Assembly: GCA_009768935.1 (NCBI GenBank)
Contig: WESA01000011.1
Location: forward strand, 1 to 57,428
Source of the DNA: Rectinema subterraneum
Lineage (GTDB): Bacteria > Spirochaetota > Spirochaetia > Treponematales > Rectinemataceae
Direction of reading: 5' to 3'
DNA length: 57,428 nt
The notes under the pieces are model-generated. The model searched no databases. It was not told the origin of the DNA and worked only from the letters and a program-made list of their open reading frames with translations. Each line of letters starts with the position of its first letter. The first letter of the stretch is position 1. Position numbers and translations under genes: made by a program. Positions 50,539 through 57,428 of the stretch are shown here, one piece after another.

Positions 50539-51846
50539 ATGCGTAAAGCGGGTTTTGCAATGATTCTGGCGCTGTTGGTATTGTGTGTAGGCATTCTCCC
50601 TGCAGGGGCACAGCCAGTAGTGAGCGCAAAGCAGGACATCGCAGTTTTTGCCCTGGGCTATTATGGATGGTTCATTCCTTCCCAGGCGCTCGGTACTATT
50701 GATCTTCGGATACAGCAGGTATTTTCAAACATCGGTCGCTTCACCGTGTTCGGCACCGCGCAGAGGCTGTCTTCGGAAGGTGTGCAGCAATTCATCGATG
50801 CGCTAAGGCAAGCCAAGCAGGCAAATTTTGTGCTTCCGGAAAAATATCAGTTTGGCGAGGCTTTTCTCACCAAAGCTGAATTCGAGCGGCTCACTGGTGC
50901 GTTCATTGTCGTTGTGCCGGTGGTGACGAATTTTGCGGTCTACTGGGATTCCAAGGCCGGAAGCTGGAACTGCAACATTACGACAGGCGTCACCTTCATC
51001 GATGCCACAGGCGGCACCGTCATTTCTATCGAATCCATCGATACATCCGGAAGTGATAAAACGAACCAGAACAACGCGGTCATGTCTGCAATCAACAGTA
51101 TTCCATCCGAGCTTGAATACCGAATCCGCGCTATTCCCGCATTCCAGATCAGTACGCGAATTCTGGAAGCAAAAGGCTCCCGGGTCAAAATTCAGCTTGG
51201 AAGCAATATGGGGCTGAAAAAGGGCGATGAGTACGCAATTGTAACGAAGCAGACCATAGGCGGCATTGAGGACTCCAAAGAGACAGGTCTCATTCTCATC
51301 ACCGATGTGAGCCAGCAGTTGTCCATGGGGCGAGTTCTCTATCGCAGCGGCGCATTGGATGGGAATACCCAGCTCAAGGAAATTGCGCGGCGCGGCACCG
51401 ACCTGGATCTTTACTTCCATATGAGTGGCGGAGAATCGCTGCCGGGATTGAGGGCGACAGTGTCGCGGGGGTTCTACCCATTACGGCCGTATATCGGCAT
51501 TCAGATGCCGTTGAGTCTTGCATTCAGTTTTCTTGGCGTTACGATCATACCTGTAAACGCTGTTATCGGTGCTGAATATATGATGCCTATAGGCAGGTTG
51601 CATATCGCGCCCTATGCTGGTGTAGGGTTAACCTATGCTCATTTGACGGCTATTTGGCGCAGTTATGAAAGTGATTATCTCTCGCATATTGGTCTTCAGG
51701 CTGGCGGGAGAGTCGGCTATTTGCTCAGCCGAGACATGCGGCTGTTTGTCGATGCGGGGCTTGATTATTGGCTTGCACTTGATAACTTGCTCTTCAACGA
51801 TTATGGCGGAGTGACGATTGGAGCAGGTATAAGCTTCAAGTTGTAA
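50539..51846 (+). CDS. Envelope protein: CsgG-like domain followed by an outer-membrane beta-barrel-like C terminus
   Basis: 435 residues from ATG 50539, with GGAGG 7 bases ahead. The signal peptide is MRKAGFAMILALLVLCVGIL to about residue 27. Residues about 30-240 resemble CsgG/FlgT-type periplasmic domains (KQDIAVFALGYYGWFI, RFTVFGTAQRL, GVTFIDATGGTVISIESIDT, RVKIQLGSNMGLKKGDEYAI). Residues about 290-435 alternate hydrophobic and polar residues with aromatic girdles (RLHIAPYAGVGLTYAHLTAI, RLFVDAGLDYWLALDNLLFN) and end YGGVTIGAGISFKL, as in small outer-membrane barrels. The exact role is unknown; a surface-exposed or envelope-stress protein is plausible. Confidence 0.6.
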   Translation: MRKAGFAMILALLVLCVGILPAGAQPVVSAKQDIAVFALGYYGWFIPSQALGTIDLRIQQVFSNIGRFTVFGTAQRLSSEGVQQFIDALRQAKQANFVLPEKYQFGEAFLTKAEFERLTGAFIVVVPVVTNFAVYWDSKAGSWNCNITTGVTFIDATGGTVISIESIDTSGSDKTNQNNAVMSAINSIPSELEYRIRAIPAFQISTRILEAKGSRVKIQLGSNMGLKKGDEYAIVTKQTIGGIEDSKETGLILITDVSQQLSMGRVLYRSGALDGNTQLKEIARRGTDLDLYFHMSGGESLPGLRATVSRGFYPLRPYIGIQMPLSLAFSFLGVTIIPVNAVIGAEYMMPIGRLHIAPYAGVGLTYAHLTAIWRSYESDYLSHIGLQAGGRVGYLLSRDMRLFVDAGLDYWLALDNLLFNDYGGVTIGAGISFKL

Positions 51847-51888
51847 ATAACGCGCGCAGCAGACTGGCCTCTGCCTTGTTTGCTTCGC

Positions 51889-54021
51889 TTACATCCCGAA
51901 AGCGCGCCCAGCAAGCGACACAAGAAACGAAATCACCCAGGCCAGGACAAGCGAATATACAACCTGGAATGCCAGCCACTTATCCCCTGCTTCCGCCCGA
52001 ATAGTGGCAAGCGATGCAAAGCATGGCGGCATAACAAGGATAAAGACCATTAGCGCGAGCGCAATACGCGGCGACCAGTCGGGCGCCTCGCGCAGCGATT
52101 GTCTGAGCGAAAGGCTTTCGCTGTTTTCATCCACAGGCGCACCGTACAGCACCCCAAGCGTTGACACCACCAGTTCCTTTGCCGCCAGACCCGGTATGAG
52201 CGCGACTCCGACCTTCCAGTCAAAACCTATCGGCGCGATGACCGGCTCTATCAGTTTTCCAAATTGCCCCGCGATGCTGTGCTCGAGTTGATACTGCCGT
52301 ACCAGCACTTCGGCCCTCGCCGAAATAGCCGCCTCGCTCAGCCCCGGCTGCGCTTCCGCAACCGACTGGCGCGCATGTATCTCGTATTCCTGGATTCCCC
52401 TGGCTTTCGGATACGAGGTGATGAGCCACATCAGCACTGACACCGCAAGAATGATGGTGCCTGCTTTGCGCGCATAGCTCCAGGTCTTTTCCCATACATG
52501 CCAGAGCACCCCTTTGAGCGTCGGTATCCGGTAAGGCGGAAGCTCCATCACGAAGGGCATCGATTGGCCTTTGAGCACTGTCCGTCTGAGAAAAAAAGTA
52601 GACAGAACGCTGAGCACGACCCCGCTTGCATACATGACCATGACCACCGTCGAGGCGTTCCGCGCAAAAAACGCCCCTGCCAGCAGCACATAGATAGGCA
52701 GCTTCCCTCCGCATGAAATGAAGGGAATCGCCAAAATCGTCGCAATACGTTCCTTGGGGCTTTTGAGCGTGCGCGTAGCCATAATTGCAGGGACAGAGCA
52801 TCCGAAGCCGAGCATGAGCGGCATGAACGATTGCCCATGTAGACCGATTGCATGCAGAAAATGATCGGTCAGAAATGCCGCTCGCGCGATATATCCTGTA
52901 TCTTCCAGAATCGAAATGCAGAAAAAGAGAATAACGATCAGCGGCACGAACGAAAACACGCCACCGACACCATGAATGATACCGTTGATGAGCAGATCGC
53001 GCACTGCGCCGGGCAGCACGGAATTCTGCACAAGCCCTTCAAGGCTGCCGAAAAGCTGTTCGAGCCATGCCACCGGGTACTCCCCGAGCACAAATGTCAG
53101 CTTGAAAATTCCCCAAATGACAAAGAAAAAGAGCGGAAGGCCAACCAACGGGTGCATTACAAAGCGATCGAGCTGTTCGGTCAGCGAAATCCCCCGCAAG
53201 CGCTTTCGGTGCACAGCTTCCGCAACTGCGCCATGGATGTACCCATAGCGCTGTTCCGAGAGAATAATCTCCGCATCCTTGCCATAGTGAAGGGTAATCC
53301 AGTGCCATGCTGCTTCGAGGGCCGTATGGATCTCCGCCGCCCGCACATGCTGCTCGATGCGCCGCCTGGCATCCGGGTCTTTTTCGATGAGTTTGATTGC
53401 GATCCATCGCGGAGAATAGGCAGCGGCGAAGGCCTCATCCTGCTCAAGAAGGTGGACAAGCGCAGCGATATGGGCTTCGATATCTTCGCCATAGCTCGGC
53501 ATTCGCGGCATCTTGTGAGTTTCGAATGTTTCGATCACCGCATCGAGCAACTCTGTGACTCCCTGGCCTCGCGAGCCGATCGTCGGGATCATCGGCACGC
53601 CGAGTGTTCTAGAGAGCGTTTTGTCATCGATGAGTATGCCTTTAGCGGCGGCTTCGTCTGCCATATTGAGCGCGGCGACCACTGGAAGGCCCAGTTCGAT
53701 GAGCTGCAGCAAAAGATAGAGATTGCGTTCCAGGTTTGATGAATCGAGCACGTCGACAATGATGTCGGGTTTTTCATTGAGAACGAAATCGCGTGCAACA
53801 ACCTCGTCGAGCGAATAGGCGGTGAGGCTATAAGTGCCCGGCAAATCGACCACATGGATGCGCCAGCCGTGGTATTCGAGCGTGCCTTCTCGCTTTTCGT
53901 CTGTGACGCCGGGATAATTGCCCACTTTATGGTGTGCCCCCGTGATGGCATTGAAAATGCTGGTTTTGCCTGAATTTGGGTTGCCGGCGAGCGCGATGGT
54001 GAGCGCTCTTTTTTCCTGCAT
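51889..54021 (-). CDS. feoB: Ferrous iron transporter FeoB
   Basis: 710 residues. N-terminal G domain: G1 GNPNSGKTSIFN at 13-24, switch GNYPGVTDEKREGTL, G3 VDLPGTYSLTAYS, G4 ALNMADEAAAKG. A helical GDI-like domain lies about 180-270. The membrane part has the Gate motifs (LGFGCSVPAIMATRTLKSPK and, late, LAAKELVVSTLGVLYG). It imports Fe(II), driven or gated by GTP. AGGAG lies 7 bases before the ATG. It is the last gene of fur-feoA-feoB under the Fur box. No feoC is seen. Confidence 0.97.
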   Translation of the reverse strand: MQEKRALTIALAGNPNSGKTSIFNAITGAHHKVGNYPGVTDEKREGTLEYHGWRIHVVDLPGTYSLTAYSLDEVVARDFVLNEKPDIIVDVLDSSNLERNLYLLLQLIELGLPVVAALNMADEAAAKGILIDDKTLSRTLGVPMIPTIGSRGQGVTELLDAVIETFETHKMPRMPSYGEDIEAHIAALVHLLEQDEAFAAAYSPRWIAIKLIEKDPDARRRIEQHVRAAEIHTALEAAWHWITLHYGKDAEIILSEQRYGYIHGAVAEAVHRKRLRGISLTEQLDRFVMHPLVGLPLFFFVIWGIFKLTFVLGEYPVAWLEQLFGSLEGLVQNSVLPGAVRDLLINGIIHGVGGVFSFVPLIVILFFCISILEDTGYIARAAFLTDHFLHAIGLHGQSFMPLMLGFGCSVPAIMATRTLKSPKERIATILAIPFISCGGKLPIYVLLAGAFFARNASTVVMVMYASGVVLSVLSTFFLRRTVLKGQSMPFVMELPPYRIPTLKGVLWHVWEKTWSYARKAGTIILAVSVLMWLITSYPKARGIQEYEIHARQSVAEAQPGLSEAAISARAEVLVRQYQLEHSIAGQFGKLIEPVIAPIGFDWKVGVALIPGLAAKELVVSTLGVLYGAPVDENSESLSLRQSLREAPDWSPRIALALMVFILVMPPCFASLATIRAEAGDKWLAFQVVYSLVLAWVISFLVSLAGRAFGM

Positions 54022-54053
54022 GGATCACTCCTGAAAAGATACCTTGATTACGT

Positions 54054-54416
54054 TTACGGGCAGCCGGGCCTGCCGTGATGAAAGCCTCGATTCAGATGGC
54101 GCATTCCCTTTGGACGCATGCCAGTCGCATTCGGCCGTATGTCAATGACCGCATGGGCTTCGGATGCAGGTTCAGATACGGGTACGGGCTGTGGTAGCAG
54201 CTCGATTTCGACCAGTTTTGCTTCATGACGGCGCATGATGAGGTCGTAATCTGCAAGCCTGATCTGCATGGGGCCGTGAAACAGCGCAGCACGCACGACA
54301 TGCCCTTCAGCCCCCGAAATAAAACCCAGATCAGCAAGCCTTTTCCCGATCTCGCCTCCAAAGGTGACGCGCAGTACCTTGAATTTCTGGCCTGGTCCCA
54401 GTTCTGCAAGCAGCAT
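54054..54416 (-). CDS. feoA: FeoA, SH3-like accessory of ferrous iron transport
   Basis: 120 residues; residues 1-75 are the FeoA domain (LAELGPGQKFKVLRV, GEIGKRLADLGFISGAEGHV, GPMQIRLADYDLIMRRHEAK). The tail of about 45 residues is unusually long and ends with GFHHGRPGCP, a His/Gly/Cys-containing end that might touch metal. FeoA is thought to stimulate FeoB. Its ATG follows the fur stop by one base (TGAgATG), with GGGAGAG in the end of fur. Confidence 0.93.
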   Translation of the reverse strand: MLLAELGPGQKFKVLRVTFGGEIGKRLADLGFISGAEGHVVRAALFHGPMQIRLADYDLIMRRHEAKLVEIELLPQPVPVSEPASEAHAVIDIRPNATGMRPKGMRHLNRGFHHGRPGCP

Positions 54417-54417
54417 C

Positions 54418-54861
54418 TCACTCTCCCTTTTTTTGTTTCGCTTGGCATTCCGGGCAGAGCCCCAGAAGTTCCATCATGTGTCCACGTGGCAAGAATGCAT
54501 ATTGAGAAAATATTTTTTGCTGTTCTTTTTCGATGGCCGGGCTAAGGAATTCGATGATCTTGCCGCAGCCGACGCATAGAAGATGGTCGTGGTGCGGATG
54601 ATCAGCGAGATGTTCGAATTTCCGCGCGCCATCATCCTGAAGCGCTTCGCGCGCTAGGCCGGCATCTGCGATGAGTCGTATTGTCCTGAAGACTGTTGCC
54701 TGGCCGATGCCGGGGTCGACCTTTTTTGCTTCGCGCAGGATGTCTTCGGTGGTCAGGTGGCCTTCAGTTTCGATAAACGCTTTGAGTATGATTCTTCGGG
54801 GCCGGGTCATTTTCTGGCCGTGCGTGCGGAGATATTGCTCGAATTTGACAAGTTCGTTCAT
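54418..54861 (-). CDS. fur: Ferric uptake regulator family repressor
   Basis: 147 residues. Winged-helix domain about 1-85 (YLRTHGQKMTRPRRIILKAF, GHLTTEDILREAKKVDPGIG, QATVFRTIRLIADAGL). Dimer and metal domain with DHPHHDHLLCVGCGKIIEF and LGLCPECQ, giving the two CxxC pairs of the structural zinc site. It is first in fur-feoA-feoB and has a perfect Fur box over its own promoter, so it should repress the operon when Fe(II) is plentiful. PerR cannot be fully excluded, but the site and neighbours favour Fur. Confidence 0.93.
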   Translation of the reverse strand: MNELVKFEQYLRTHGQKMTRPRRIILKAFIETEGHLTTEDILREAKKVDPGIGQATVFRTIRLIADAGLAREALQDDGARKFEHLADHPHHDHLLCVGCGKIIEFLSPAIEKEQQKIFSQYAFLPRGHMMELLGLCPECQAKQKKGE

Positions 54862-54901
54862 GCAAAAGGCCCCTGGAGAAGTGATAACGAAATTTCCTGC
54901 T

Positions 54902-54928
54902 CATTGATAATGATAATCATTATCAATG
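54902..54928. promoter_or_regulatory. Fur box, perfect palindrome
   Basis: The 19-bp Fur consensus GATAATGATAATCATTATC is present without mismatch at 54906-54924, and the symmetry continues to 27 bp (CATTG...CAATG). It covers the fur -10 box. Confidence 0.95.
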
Positions 54929-54939
54929 AGGTATGTCAA
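54910..54939 (-). promoter_or_regulatory. Promoter of fur-feoA-feoB
   Basis: Minus strand TTGACA (54939-54934), an 18-base spacer and TATCAT (54915-54910). The Fur box overlaps the -10 and spacer, consistent with direct repression. Confidence 0.7.
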
Positions 54940-54963
54940 CCATGCGGATTGCAAGACGCCATA

Positions 54964-54992
54964 TTGTCCCTGGGCGGCTCATGCCATAAAAT
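54964..54992 (+). promoter_or_regulatory. Promoter of the phosphoribosyltransferase gene, possibly leaderless
   Basis: TTGTCC (54964-54969), a 17-base spacer and TAAAAT (54987-54992). Transcription would start around 54999, the A of the ATG, which fits the absence of a Shine-Dalgarno sequence. Confidence 0.45.
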
Positions 54993-54998
54993 CAGAAT

Positions 54999-55529
54999 AT
55001 GAATAAGCACCATTACACATACCAGGAAATTCACAGGCTTGCGCAATCCATAGCGAGCCGCGTCAACGAAAGCGGTTTCAACCCTGATGTCATTGTGGCA
55101 ATCGGCTCAGGCGGATTCATCCCTGCGCGCATTCTCCGTACCTATCTCAGCAAACCCATTCTGGCCGTAGGCGTGGTCTACTATGATATGAACGATAAGC
55201 CAATGGAGTACCCCCGAAAAGTCCAATGGATCGAAGAAGCGGAAAAGCAGCTTGCGGGCAAACGCATTCTTCTTGTCGATGAGGTCGATGATTCGCGCGT
55301 AACTCTTGAATATTGCACAAGAGAGCTGCTTGCCTATCATCCTGCTGCGCTTGCGGTCGCAGTGCTGCATGACAAACGGAAGGAAAAGCGCGGACAATTT
55401 CCGCCTGGCGTGGATCAGGTGTTTGTCGGCCAGACGCTCGATGATGTATGGATCGTCTATCCGTGGGATGCGATCGATATCGATGAACACGACAGAAATG
55501 CTCGAGCAAGACCGAAGGAGGGGCTATGA
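54999..55529 (+). CDS. Xanthine/guanine-type phosphoribosyltransferase
   Basis: 176 residues of the type I PRTase fold. The PRPP loop is KRILLVDEVDDSRVTLEYC (a DEVDDSRxT variant as in yeast Xpt1/archaeal Gpt rather than DTGxT). The flexible hood begins YTYQEIHRLAQSIASRV and is followed by IVAIGSGGFIPARILRTYLS. The end PPGVDQVFVGQTLDDVWIVY, then PWD, matches the same group. It salvages purine bases with PRPP. No ribosome-binding site is visible. Its stop overlaps the M16 protease start by four bases. Confidence 0.85.
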   Translation: MNKHHYTYQEIHRLAQSIASRVNESGFNPDVIVAIGSGGFIPARILRTYLSKPILAVGVVYYDMNDKPMEYPRKVQWIEEAEKQLAGKRILLVDEVDDSRVTLEYCTRELLAYHPAALAVAVLHDKRKEKRGQFPPGVDQVFVGQTLDDVWIVYPWDAIDIDEHDRNARARPKEGL

Positions 55530-57103
55530 ATCTTAAAAAGAAGGCTGGGCGCCAGGTTTTGGCGCTCGTGATGGCTTTGATTTCAGTTTTGGCCATTCCT
55601 GGGCAACAGAGTTTGCCTCAAAGCCAGATCGGGGGAGCCGAGCTGAGTGCAGCGCCGGGTCTCATACAAAATGCCAAGCTTGAAAACGGGCTCGAGCTGT
55701 TTGTCGTCGAGAATCATTCTGTGCCGCTTGTAACCGTATGTGTCGCTTTCAGGGGCGGGGCACTTGCCCAGACACCGCAGACGGCTGGGCTTTTTCATCT
55801 TTATGAACATATGATGTTCAACGGGAACGACAAGTATCCGACCAAAGACGCGTTTACTGCAGCCTTGAATCGCATGGGCACCACGAACTGGAACGGAGCT
55901 ACCGGAAAAGAATACATCAATTATTATATTACCGTGCCTTCGGACAAGCTTGCGGATGCTGTCGATTTCTGGGCACATGCCGTAATGAACCCGACGCTGA
56001 ACTATGCAGTGCTGGAAAATGAAAAACAGGTGGTGTTGAACGAAATCCGCGGCTACCATAGCGATCCTGCGCAAATTGCTTCGAATGCGCTGGAATCGCG
56101 CATGTTCCCGCAATTCCCGTGGCGGAAGAATATTGACGGGCCCGAATCCAATGTCGCGCAGGCAACGGTTGCCGACCTCCGCGACATGCAGCATGCCTAC
56201 TATGTACCAACAAACATGGCGCTGATGGTAGGCGGCGATACGACGATAGACCAGGTCCGCGCGCTAGCAGAAGCCTCGTTCGGAAAATGGACATGGGCTC
56301 CCGAGCCTGTGCTCGGCGAGCCGCCGCAAGGGCCGATTCCGCAAGGGATCCGACTGGTGACATCAGAAGATCAGTTCTATCGAGGCATTGCGCAGGTGCA
56401 GTTTCGTTGGCGCGGTCCCGATGTAACCCGACAGACATTCGATACCTATGTTTCCGATGTCCTGCTCTTTTTGCTTTCCTCGCCGTCAGGGCCATTCAAA
56501 TCGGCGATCATGCGGAAAGTTTTCGGCCTCTATGATGCCGAGTACATCGACTTTACCTATCCGACGGCCCGCGATGGCGGCAATTATATTTTTTCTACCT
56601 ATATGCTGGTGCAGAAGCCAGCCGCGGAGGAGCCGGTCCTTCAGCGAGTGGAAAACCTGCGGCAGATTGTGCTGAGTGAATTTGAGCAGATTGCGAAGGA
56701 CCCGAAAGCATATTTCGGTGAAGGCGCACTTGAGGAAGCCAAGACAAAGCTTGTCGATCAAAATATCTACGCGCTTGAGTCTGCAGGTTCCTTTGTGACC
56801 GATACGCTCACATTCTGGTGGTCAACCGCGGGCACCGATTATTTCTTCGATTACGAAGCAAACTGCCGGAAAGTGACCTGGGAAGATATTTCTTCGTTGA
56901 TTAGGAAATATCTGATCGGCGAGGCGGGTGCGGCAAGCGGAACCGCAGACAGCAGTCCAGCGGCCAGCGCCCGTCCGCCGGCGGCGACGCTCGTGCGCCT
57001 GCGCTCGAGTACATTCAGCGCTGATCCCAGAATGGATTCGAAAATAACCGAACTCGGATATACCAGAGTAACCGCCGACAATGCCTTCTGGTGGCAGAAA
57101 TAA
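55526..57103 (+). CDS. Exported M16-family zinc protease, active-type subunit
   Basis: 525 residues. Signal peptide MNLKKKAGRQVLALVMALIS to about residue 28. The inverted zinc motif HxxEH is intact in GLFHLYEHMMFNGNDKYPTK, and the third ligand Glu lies in NEKQVVLNEIRGYHSD. The second M16 half carries the middle MVGGDTTIDQVRALAEASFG and later R/Y motifs. AAGGAGG precedes the ATG. The following gene encodes a second M16 protein; pairs of active and inactive M16 subunits form clam-shell peptidases in other bacteria. Confidence 0.92.
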   Translation: MNLKKKAGRQVLALVMALISVLAIPGQQSLPQSQIGGAELSAAPGLIQNAKLENGLELFVVENHSVPLVTVCVAFRGGALAQTPQTAGLFHLYEHMMFNGNDKYPTKDAFTAALNRMGTTNWNGATGKEYINYYITVPSDKLADAVDFWAHAVMNPTLNYAVLENEKQVVLNEIRGYHSDPAQIASNALESRMFPQFPWRKNIDGPESNVAQATVADLRDMQHAYYVPTNMALMVGGDTTIDQVRALAEASFGKWTWAPEPVLGEPPQGPIPQGIRLVTSEDQFYRGIAQVQFRWRGPDVTRQTFDTYVSDVLLFLLSSPSGPFKSAIMRKVFGLYDAEYIDFTYPTARDGGNYIFSTYMLVQKPAAEEPVLQRVENLRQIVLSEFEQIAKDPKAYFGEGALEEAKTKLVDQNIYALESAGSFVTDTLTFWWSTAGTDYFFDYEANCRKVTWEDISSLIRKYLIGEAGAASGTADSSPAASARPPAATLVRLRSSTFSADPRMDSKITELGYTRVTADNAFWWQK

Positions 57104-57113
57104 GGAGGCTTCG

Positions 57114-57428
57114 ATGAAATTTGCAATATGTGAGCGATACCGCAGGCTGTCTCGACTATTTGCTGCGGTTATGTTCGTTTTTTTGATTGTTGCTTCTGCC
57201 GGCGCACAGACTTCTTTTATTCGCGAAAACGCGCCGACATTCATGAAGACCGTACTCTCGAATGGCATTCCCGTCTATATGAAAGTACAAGATGCCAATC
57301 GGGTGTTCCATGTGTCGCTCGTGCTGCAGGGCGGCTCGCTCGTCACACCTCCCGAGCAAGCTGGTTGGGAAAATATCGCGCTCAAGACAATGGCTCGAAG
57401 CTCGCAGAATTATCCTTACGAAAAAGCA
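57114..57428 (+). CDS. M16-like protein, probably the non-catalytic partner (truncated by window end)
   Basis: The 105 visible residues begin with an export signal (about 1-33, ending IVASAGAQ). Then come KTVLSNGIPVYMKVQDANRV and HVSLVLQGGSLVTPPEQAGW, followed by ENIALKTMARSS. The alignment position of HxxEH (after PPEQAG) reads WENIALKTM, so the zinc ligands are absent. AAGGAGG lies 6 bases before the ATG, 10 bases after the protease stop. The 3' part is outside the window. Confidence 0.8.
   Translation, partial: MKFAICERYRRLSRLFAAVMFVFLIVASAGAQTSFIRENAPTFMKTVLSNGIPVYMKVQDANRVFHVSLVLQGGSLVTPPEQAGWENIALKTMARSSQNYPYEKA

Noticed and set aside
1..57428. CRISPR array, tRNA, rRNA, prophage or integrase
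   Set aside because: No regularly spaced repeats, cloverleaf or rRNA-like segments and no phage genes were recognised. The only mobile-element trace is the transposase fragment at the left edge.

Overview
The window looks like chromosomal DNA of a moderately GC-rich, anaerobic or microaerophilic Gram-negative-type bacterium. A fermentative spirochaete of the Treponema/Rectinema kind is my best guess. The guess rests on HPr plus a serine HPr kinase and sigma-54, on double-membrane features (a CsgG-like lipid-facing or outer-membrane beta-barrel protein and exported M16 peptidases), and on the style of the transposase fragment. No rRNA or tRNA gene is present to confirm it. Almost every base is coding, most genes are on the minus strand in tightly packed operons, and no gene-free stretch exceeds about 300 bases.

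Layout. 1-600: C-terminal part of a transposase, cut by the window edge. 730-1002: HPr (ptsH). 1168-11549, read leftward: a single gene string lacI - ADP-ribosylglycohydrolase (ARH) - two CUT1-type sugar permeases - solute-binding protein - a second, larger ARH-type protein - CitD-CitE fusion - CitF. It is preceded by a promoter set between two perfect LacI-type palindromes. This combination of a sugar-type importer, two ARH-fold hydrolases and a citrate-lyase complex is the most unusual system here. 11731-14610: rpoN - hpf - hprK, with a foldable intergenic RNA between hpf and hprK. 14722-18700: a complete binding-protein-dependent ABC importer of the iron/2-aminoethylphosphonate/spermidine-like class.

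18860-26624, leftward: a compact ethanolamine-utilisation microcompartment operon, eutN-A-B-C-L-E-M, then a trimeric-type shell protein and an unrecognised 198-residue protein with a duplicated motif. Ethanolamine would be split by the B12-dependent lyase EutBC (kept active by EutA) to acetaldehyde and ammonia inside the shell, and EutE converts acetaldehyde to acetyl-CoA. The alcohol dehydrogenase, phosphotransacetylase, cobalamin adenosyltransferase and EutH permease are not in the window; the downstream ABC importer is a candidate substitute for the permease. Divergently, 26885-30869 carries grpE-dnaK-dnaJ, with four A-tracts exactly 20 bp apart in the shared regulatory region.

30984-33576: copper chaperone and copper ATPase. 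33748-35097: CoA-disulfide-reductase/NADH-oxidase-like flavoprotein. 35344-36687: acylphosphatase and a quinone-oxidoreductase-like enzyme. 36745-39880: polyprenyl diphosphate synthase and a type II NADH dehydrogenase fused through a long alanine-rich linker to a DoxX-like membrane domain. 40070-47553, rightward: a DEAD-box helicase homologue that has lost its catalytic motifs, alpha-glucan phosphorylase, and a three-gene glycerol-3-phosphate-dehydrogenase-like flavoprotein set (GlpA-like, NAD/FAD oxidoreductase, DUF1667). 47640-50359: Hsp20 and an exported 5'-nucleotidase. 50539-51846: CsgG-like/beta-barrel envelope protein. 51889-54861: fur-feoA-feoB under a perfect Fur box. 54999-57428: a xanthine/guanine-type phosphoribosyltransferase overlapping an M16 zinc protease, followed by a second M16-like protein that appears to lack the zinc motif and runs off the window.

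Starts were chosen by family alignment plus Shine-Dalgarno position, so several genes are annotated shorter than their longest open frame.
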